Position numbers and translations under genes: made by a program. A stretch of 64,000 nt of DNA, taken from Tubulanus polymorphus. Lineage: Eukaryota > Nemertea > Palaeonemertea > Tubulaniformes > Tubulanidae. Of the stretch, positions 57,183 to 64,000 are shown piece by piece. The stretch is from assembly GCF_964204645.1 (NCBI RefSeq), contig NC_134028.1, positions 13,939,263 to 14,003,262 on the forward strand. Reading direction: 5' to 3'. Each line of letters begins with the position of its first letter. The first letter of the stretch is position 1. Below the pieces are notes generated by a model. That model searched no databases. It saw nothing but the letters and a program-made list of their open reading frames with translations, and was not told the origin of the DNA.

Positions 57183-58010
57183 TTTTGTCAGAATGAAGAA
57201 AAGTTTTGGTTCAAACAAAAAGTTTGTTCGATCAAACAGAATAGTTTTCATTCCCACAAGATTTTCTTGTGGGAAGATTAAAGTTTTTGGTCGAACGGCG
57301 TGTTAAGGTCGTTTCAGAAATTTACTCGGTGTGGTATATTTTGGATTACTGTGTATGTCATTTGTCGGGACATTAAACAGAAGACTTAGGATACTATTTT
57401 GCGTGACTCCACTAGTTAGACCGACTAATTCCCAGATGAGGCGTTCCGTTGATATGGCTACAAGTTTTCGTCAGAGATAACTGCTGAGCCATTTAAGAGC
57501 GACCTATCATTGATAATGTTTCCTAATAGCTTGTTTAGTAATGGCTGATGTTGTGCCTTATCAAATGCTTTGTCGAAATCCACCGTTGAACAGGATTCTA
57601 AGACTGTGCAGAAAACCTGTTATCGCTGCTTTGCAGCTATATTTATTATTATTATTTTCTTCCACACTATTTTACTAAAAGAACAAAGGCTTTGTTACCT
57701 TGACGCTGTTGTCGATACAATCCGTTTGATATCATTCAGCTCACTTCGATCTACAAATAACCCGTTCGTATTTTGAAGAATCATCGTTACAAAAGCACTG
57801 TCGGGCCGTAAAAATCGAAAATTGAGCCCCATTTAAAGAGCCGACATGTTTTTCTAAGTCATCTTTCCGAAATCTACCGCACGTTTCTTGTCACATCAAT
57901 TATCAATTCAAGCATAAATTAACGAATATATTACCCAAAGATTGCACATTCTGTCGCGGTTTTTAAAAACTAATTTTAACAATAGCCCATTTGTCTCATC
58001 AAATCGTAGG
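57183..58010. repeat. TTCGAACA block (rest), LINE RT fragment copy 4 and super-repeat start
   Basis: 57305-57600 matches the LINE fragment (minus strand). 57600-58010 is the GCTGCTTTGCAGC flank and beginning of the ~1 kb block, ending abruptly at CAAATCGTAGGC. Confidence 0.65.
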
Positions 58011-58107
58011 CATAAATCTATGTGGTCACACTGTACATAGTTAGATTACCTATTTAATATTTGAAGACGGATAATATAGGCTAAAGTTAGTAATGGAAAA
58101 AGAATTG

Positions 58108-58530
58108 GACATGGATGAATTTTATCATAATGTTTTACAACCACATCTTGGAGAAAAACATATAGAAATACTACATTTTAAAGATTTAAAAAAATAATTT
58201 AGTAAATGATCTAAAAACATTTTCAGATTTCAGTAACTATCCTAAAGATAATCCATTATATAATACTGATAATAAAAAGGTACAAGGTAAACTTTTAAGA
58301 TGAATTAGGTGGTGAAGAAATGATTGAATTTATAGGAATTAGTTAAAAAAATTATTCATATAAAACTACAACTCATTAATCGAAAAATTAAAAGGAATAA
58401 CAAAAAGTGTTGTATAAAAATAAATATTCATTTTAAAGATAATATAAATTGTATTTTTAATGAAGACATAAGAAAAAATAATATGAAATGTTTAAGATCA
58501 GAAGATCATGAAATGTAAATTGAAAAAAAC
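58108..58530 (+). pseudogene. polB: PolB C-terminal fragment
   Basis: MDEFYHNVLQPHLGEKHIEI parallels YQFYYNVLKPHFGEKHIEI at 5930-5985; later GGEEMIEFIGI follows. The YFDTDS catalytic tract is deleted, and stops and shifts abound. Confidence 0.7.
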
Positions 58531-58544
58531 ATTAAAATCTAGAA

Positions 58545-58690
58545 TGTGGAAATATTTTACCGCAAATGAAACATATAAATATTTTGATATATTAGATGAT
58601 TAAGTAAAAGGTTACAATAATTCTAATCGTAGTTCTATAAATATGAAACCAATGAATGCATGAAAATTAGAAAATTCAGAAATAGTTATC
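58545..58690 (+). pseudogene. int: Integrase fragment
   Basis: MWKYFTANETYKYFDILDD then KPMNA..LENSEIV match the integrase at 12168-12383 with two stops. Directly abuts the PolB fragment, unlike in the first element. Confidence 0.7.
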
Positions 58691-58769
58691 TATATATACT
58701 AGCTAAAAAACCGAAAGCATTATAAATTATATGTGCGTGCTATTTAAACCTGGATAACTTAAATGCGTG

Positions 58770-58962
58770 CTTATTGCTTTTCCATATTTAGTATCAATTG
58801 CTTTAATTCATCAATATGATATTCATCATCTTCTGATAATTCATTTAATTTTCTAAATATGAAATCTTATTTCTTTTTTGGTGCGAATCGTGTATTCAAT
58901 TCGTTCAAATTCATTGAAAATATTACGTTACTTTTTCCTTTAGTTAGTTTGCGCTCCATTTA
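58770..58962 (-). pseudogene. Small late-type gene of relic 3
   Basis: Starts at TATATAAATGG (MERKLTKGKSNVIFSMNLNE), one stop after about 30 codons, then DEYHIDELKQLI. Charged and helical; no family recognised. Confidence 0.4.
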
Positions 58963-59179
58963 TATAGAAGGAATTTATTAAATGTATTTTACCCATTATT
59001 TCTACCTACCTTACCAATATTACCTATCTTACCTCATGTCTGTCTAAATATTGTTTAATCGAATTGGATTTATTTATTCCAATACATTTGCATATTCTTA
59101 AAATTTTAGATTGAATTTTTAAACAAATTAAAGGTAACAACTTATTACATTGTTCGCAATAGTTATCATCATTTTCATT

Positions 59180-59495
59180 TGATTCATCTTAACTCTTTAA
59201 ATATTCTTTATATTCTTTTATCATTCTCTATGATCTCTCTTTATTTCACTAACACATCTTTTACATGTATATATTAAACCATCAATTGTTCCTTTTCTTT
59301 CGTGAAATTCTGAATAACTTTCACTACAATAAATTCACTACAATCTATACATCTTTTCATATTAAATTCATCTGAACATAGATTAAACTTACTATTTTTA
59401 TCTCTTTCCTCAGTATTAAAGTCATCAATTACCTTTAATCTTCTACAAAAATGACGGGCTCTGTCACGATTTTCAAGCGCATTATTATTCTGCAT
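59180..59495 (-). pseudogene. Zinc-ribbon-like late-type gene of relic 3
   Basis: Starts at CTATATAAATGC. CxxC-type pairs (RCIDCSEF; after a frameshift CKRCVSEI) with a basic helix suggest a zinc-binding or HNH-type protein; unproven. Confidence 0.4.
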
Positions 59496-59649
59496 TTATA
59501 TAGGAAAAAATTACCAAATATTATTAAACCACATTCACCCAAAATCCTACCTACTTCATATTTTATACTTCTGATATGAAACCCATAACTTACATTTACT
59601 GTTAGCATTATTGATTTACACAATTCGATTTTATCACATAATTCGTTAT

Positions 59650-60140
59650 GCATTTTCTGTCATAAATTTAGACGAGCATTTAACAACTAAAATATATTTT
59701 ATTATGGTGATTACTATCCATTCTGAAGAATAAATCTATTTGTTTTAACCAAATAAAATGCTCATTTTCATCTCCTTTAAGATTTCACACTCTCATCATC
59801 ATATGTTTCTTTGAAATTATAAAGCTTCTAATATGTAATCTTTAATATTTTCGCTTTTTGTCTCTGGTAATTGCATTACTTCGAATGCATTGATTTTTAA
59901 ATTATTAACTTTTTCTATTTTGGTATCATTTTATAGTTACTGGGTATTAATCAATTTTATATGTTGATTCATAATTGCGATAATCCGCTATTATAAAACT
60001 ACGTGTAATTTCTTTTTCTTGGTGTAAACAACTAATAATCGACCATAGAAAATATTTATCATCTTCATTTTGAACATTTATTACTGCTTACTTTCCCAGA
60101 AATACTAATTTTTGGGTATTCAACATCCGTTACAAAATCC
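59650..60140 (-). pseudogene. polB: PolB N-terminal fragment
   Basis: YFLWSIISCLHQEKEI corresponds to CFLWSIISCLHPV of the first element; WLKQIDLFFRMDSNH to its WIKQIDLFFR. Many stops. Opposite strand to the PolB C-terminal fragment. Confidence 0.7.
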
Positions 60141-60164
60141 ATTATTCTCCAATTATTAGACCAG

Positions 60165-61480
60165 CCGTAGGCTGAGCCTATTGCTATACAAATGGAGCGA
60201 ATTTAAATGACATGGTTTCCACACAAAAGGCTCTTTTGCTTGCCAAGTGAGGGCATATTCGAACAAATCACGTATTTAAGCGTAATCCATTCTCGGAATC
60301 GTAGCGAGCAGAATTTTGAAATAGGGTCTCATAAAAATGTTTTCTGCATTTTTCACGAAAGTGCATTTTTCACGGGAAAATTTCAATTTTTATCAGCCAA
60401 TCAGGAAGTTGTGTCTTCCCTGCGTTTGGTTTATCTGAAAATATCAGCAGCTGTTCACGTGAATTATCGCGATTTCATTACTGGCGCTTTTGCGCATGAC
60501 GTCATGTATCAACACGCGACAAAACTTCCGCGTTCGCTACGTGTTCGCTGATTGGCCCATTTACTGGGAAATTCCACAGAAGCCTAATGTGGTTTGTTAC
60601 AAGCGCTGTGATTGGCCCGACCCGATTCTGGCATGGCTTTAGCTTAGTGGGTTCGAATCCCTTGACGGGTGAAGATGATGGATCCTATCAATATCCTATT
60701 GAAACAAATAAGTTTCCCGGTTGGGCAGCCGCGGATATCTACCGGAAGTGTTCCGGTTCGATATTTCGAGGTTTCTTTGAATTTTGGAGTGATATTGAAA
60801 TCCGGTAAATACCAGCGGTAGATTGTGAAAACCCATTGCATGATATTTGTATTACTTAATCAACGAAAAGCGTCGGGGCCGCGCTAGGAGTTTTCGTGAT
60901 TCAAGTAGCGCAATAGCCTACTTCTTCGTGTTCGTCCACCTCAATTTTCACTCCGCCGATCTCTGACACGGCTCTGTCCCCGTCGGCGCTGTGATTACAC
61001 TTTCGTACCACCAAAATTTTTTATTTCTATATCAGGGAGGTCTGGAGAATAAAAAAGTCAAAATTTGGATATCACATAGGCCTGATTTCATCGAATAAGT
61101 CGACCATGGGTGTTACGTTTCCGTACTTATTACCACCTAAAACCGTCTGAACAATTTTGTCACAACCAACATTTCGTTTACAGAAATCAGGTTTTCACGT
61201 GAATCCGCGGTATCGTCTACTGTTTTACTTCCGGGTTTTATTTTAAGATTTAAAATTGTATTTCAAGATCGATTTCTATGAAATCTTTAGTTGATTTGGT
61301 GTTTGGGAGGAATTTTTATTTGCTCTACAGAAAATTCATCCTTGACAATTGCGCAAGTTTCGCGAAAAAAATGTTTTACCAAATAAGGTGTATGACCTTG
61401 ATATGCTAATTAGCCATGTGCCCGAATTGCAAATTCAATCAAATTTTATTCTGCCAAAAAATGTTTAATACCTTGATTAT
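60165..61480. other. No gene recognised
   Basis: Contains ATGACGTCAT (about 60498) and a CCAAT-box-like ATTGGCCCA, and at about 60625-60675 a tRNA-like GGGTTCGAATCCC without a full cloverleaf. Short open frames only. Confidence 0.35.
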
Positions 61481-61484
61481 TCGT

Positions 61485-61780
61485 ATATATTTGTATCCCC
61501 CGAGGGCCCATCGGCATGAGAAAAATTGAGTCGATCGGACTCAAGATGGCCGTACTGTGACCTTTTTTGTTCCCAAAAATGTCAATTTTGGCCTGAATTC
61601 TGAGTACTGTAGCTTTCTAATGGTGCGCCATGTTTCATTGCAATTTGTAATGGGTATTCTTTGGAAAGGGATCTTTTATATCCGAGAGGGTATTTTTGAC
61701 CAGGCAATTATGACGAACTGGGCGGCCATCTTGGGGTCATCAGTACTCATTCGTAGGTGGAAACAAGAAAATTAATTTTA
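61485..61780 (+). repeat. Dispersed ~300-bp repeat
   Basis: Relative of 56225-56520: CAAGATGGCC, CCCAAAAATGTCAATTTTGG, GGGTATTCTTTGGAAAGGGA and ACTCATTCGTAGGTGG are all shared. Confidence 0.7.
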
Positions 61781-62340
61781 GAAAATAATTTGACGCCTGC
61801 GAAAAAAATGTAGAATTTCTGGGCTAAGCTAATGTGGAATTGCAAATTTGAAATCGAAGTTTTAAGAAATTTGGGGAATGATGAGATTTTGCGATTGGGT
61901 AGATGATACAGGTCTTCGACTCTAGTAGTGGTTTAAATTTTTTTATTGAAAATTCGTCAATAATTGATCGCGAACTTGCGACCGACTTCATTTACTTATG
62001 CCTCTAAGCTGGTCTGCAACTTCATTGCCTCCATGGTTGAAGAAAGAGCTCTTCTGATGTCTGCTTCATCATGACTTCGAGCATATCGTGTGGCCTAGCC
62101 AGCCGGCCCGGTCCCCGGGCCCGGGCCACGGGTTTGGCTGTCACTCGATATCCTAGAGTCTTGAGTCTGGGTGGGTTGAAGTAGACATTGTCATTTAAAA
62201 TAACATGCTTATGTTGTTCTGTATGAATTACCCGTGTGTCATGTATGTTGTATTAATTTATTTTAAAATTTGTATTTATTGAATTGGGAATTTTATCCCG
62301 GAATTTCAATGTAATAAGGATCAATAAAGAATTGAATTGA
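61781..62340 (+). repeat. Probable non-LTR element 3' end
   Basis: The stretch ends AATAAAGAATTGAATTGAATTG, a tailed 3' terminus typical of LINE/SINE copies; a GC-rich CCCGGGCCCGGGCC patch lies at about 62117. Left limit unknown. Confidence 0.4.
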
Positions 62341-62964
62341 ATTGTCACCTAATACACATGCCATCAGAGGACGCGGAGCCGTATATGACAGCTATGCTAT
62401 TATAAATTGCTAATCTCACGAAACCTGCATACTCCTAATATCAAACATATTTTCTAAAACGTTTGAATATTGAAATTATATGTTTACACATTTTCATATT
62501 TACCGCTTGTAGCCGCTGATGAAATTCACGCCGGCCCTACACACATCGTAGATAGCTTCGTCATTCCACCGGCATGCCAACGTTAGGGTCTGACTTTTAT
62601 ATCAGACTTCCAAATCGTGTATACATCCGCCATTTAACCGAATAATCCGATTTACTTATCATTTCTATTTATGCCTGCCGTTTCTGATATAATCATACAT
62701 CCTTTACTATTACAATACGTCTTCTAATGATATTCAATGCAATATAACATTTCGACGTTCAAATATAGGTCATTATATAATCACAGGAAGCCATTCTACA
62801 TCTATGTCAATAATATTTTGCCAGATAGCTTGTTTGCGTACACATAGACCTGTGACGTTTTGCACATCGATTTACGGCTGTCGTTTGTAAAATGACGCTG
62901 AATGGTTAACATTGTTTAGGTTTCATAATGGTAACGTTTTATAAGGCGTCAAAAAAAGTTTTTC
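62341..62964. other. No gene recognised
   Basis: Nothing supported in either strand. Confidence 0.4.
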
Positions 62965-63050
62965 CACATCATAATTGATACTTAAGCATATTTTGCTACT
63001 ATAATCAATTGGAAAGTTGTAGCTCATGACATGTTCTATGATCGAGGTCG
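62965..63050 (+). repeat. Stray unit of the ~150-bp tandem repeat
   Basis: GCATATTTTGCTACTATAAT and GAAAGTTGTAGCTCATGACA match the 56.5-57.1 kb units. Confidence 0.65.
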
Positions 63051-63262
63051 CATTTAATTTTATCTGATACTACATTATTGTTCTTCTCTTTCATTAGAAT
63101 TTTCTGGAGTTTCAAACCTATAACATTCTTTTTATGTTTTACAGTTTTTTTCATTTTTTCAATTGGATAATATATTTTAACAATATGGTCAACAATACTC
63201 ATTTTGATCATTTATTTTTTCTATTCGATTCTCATAACTTTCCATTTACAAGGAAAGACAAG
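63051..63262 (-). pseudogene. Possible fourth Polinton-like relic
   Basis: AT-rich minus-strand stretch starting CTTGTAAATGGAAAGT, like the HNH gene start at 14825, with lysine-rich reading frames (KIYYPIEKMKKTVKHKK). Too short and shifted to identify. Confidence 0.25.
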
Positions 63263-64000
63263 AATTATGTGTGCGGGCGACTCAACCTCTCGACCTCGTT
63301 TCAAAACCTGATTTTGCAATTACTATTGAAATATATCATTTTCGTTTCTCATGAAATTTAGATCTCTGGCTTTAACTTTCACATAGTATTGCAAAATTAT
63401 ATTTACATCAATGGGACTTAACGATCTTATGGAAACGAAATCATGTTCAGTGCTGGCGAGTGGGTCGCGTTTTGACTCGTGATGCCAAATATAAAAACAA
63501 GATCGCGTATTTTTAAGATGGCCGGTCTGTTGATGTGTACGATTAATGCACTCCAGTACGAGTTTCTAATGCAGAATAACTACTTGAATGACATTTCAGG
63601 AAGGTGTGACTTAGATCAACCCATTTTTGCAAAACATCCAAAGTCAGTGCGGCGTGTGTGTTGTAAGCCTACCTGTAATACTGCTATGACTCGTTGCCGT
63701 GCTCTTTTAAACAGTTGTTCATCATTCCATTCAGGATTTCTGGTCTTTAAACCCCGAGCTACGCGGTTATGGTAACGGTACCAAGCGATATATATGGAAA
63801 GAATTGCAGGATTTTCGTGTATCTTCGAATTACTGGCAACTAAATTGAGAATACGAAGATTGCAGAAATTGATTTCTTAAACATCTACTTTGACTGTTTA
63901 CAAAAATTGATAACGGCGAAAAGCATTTACCCCACAGATTAGCAATATTTCTGCTTTTTCTGTTGTGAACAGGAGGCAGAATTGACAGTGGAAGATGACT
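63263..64000. other. No gene recognised
   Basis: A 98-codon plus-strand open frame (63479-63775) has no recognisable feature. Confidence 0.35.

Larger units (their letters stand above)
58090..60160. mobile_element. Third Polinton-like relic, rearranged
   Basis: AT-rich. Contains on the plus strand a PolB C-terminal piece (58108-58530) and an integrase piece (58545-58690), and on the minus strand two late-type genes and a PolB N-terminal piece (60140-59650). No terminal hairpins found. Confidence 0.7.

Noticed and set aside
60625-60675. tRNA gene suggested by GGGTTCGAATCCC
   Set aside because: Only the B-box/T-arm is convincing; no acceptor or anticodon stem could be drawn.

Overview
This is a gene-poor stretch of animal (metazoan) nuclear DNA made almost entirely of transposable elements, their relics and satellites. 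The evidence is BEL/Pao and Ty3/gypsy retroelements, a LINE reverse-transcriptase fragment, TIR elements with TSDs typical of animal families, a Polinton/Maverick-type self-synthesising element and a tRNA-like insertion. No convincing host gene is visible; a few exon-like stretches are listed at low confidence. The element types and frequent TAGGCCTA words suggest an invertebrate, perhaps marine, but the species cannot be fixed from sequence alone.

Layout. 1-2.2 kb: 3' part of a decayed BEL/Pao pol. 2.2-4.2 kb: short repeats. 4.25-16.2 kb: a structurally complete but mutated ~12 kb Polinton-like element, AT-rich, with AATATC target-site duplications, terminal inverted repeats that are themselves long hairpins, and genes for zinc-finger/PolB, a small OB-like protein, a penton-like protein, several membrane or virion-type proteins, a candidate structural protein, A32-type ATPase, chromodomain integrase and HNH nuclease. 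16.7-17.5 kb: Harbinger-like MITE. 18.1-27.4 kb: minus-strand Ty3/gypsy relic with gag, pol, chromodomain and F-type env, interrupted by a hAT-like MITE and by one end of a second, diverged Polinton-like element. 27.4-58 kb: diverged copies of a composite super-repeat (hairpin cassettes, a ~1 kb unique block, a 31-bp satellite array, an antisense LINE RT fragment). Into it are inserted a young Ty3/gypsy element with 745-bp LTRs (32.5-41.1 kb), an 8-bp-TSD palindromic MITE, a 9-bp-TSD MULE-like element and others. 58.1-60.2 kb: a scrambled third Polinton relic. 60.2-64 kb: mostly unannotatable sequence with repeat fragments and a possible fourth relic.

How the parts fit. The first Polinton-like element holds the class's replication (PolB), integration (integrase), packaging (ATPase) and candidate capsid modules, but its PolB has lost the exonuclease and much of the palm, and most genes carry stops or frameshifts, so it is not autonomous now. 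Its genes show two start-site signatures: a long AT motif before replication-type genes and a T-run plus TAAATG before virion-type genes. The young gypsy element retains a textbook -1 frameshift signal between gag and pol, but pol has a frameshift and a stop.
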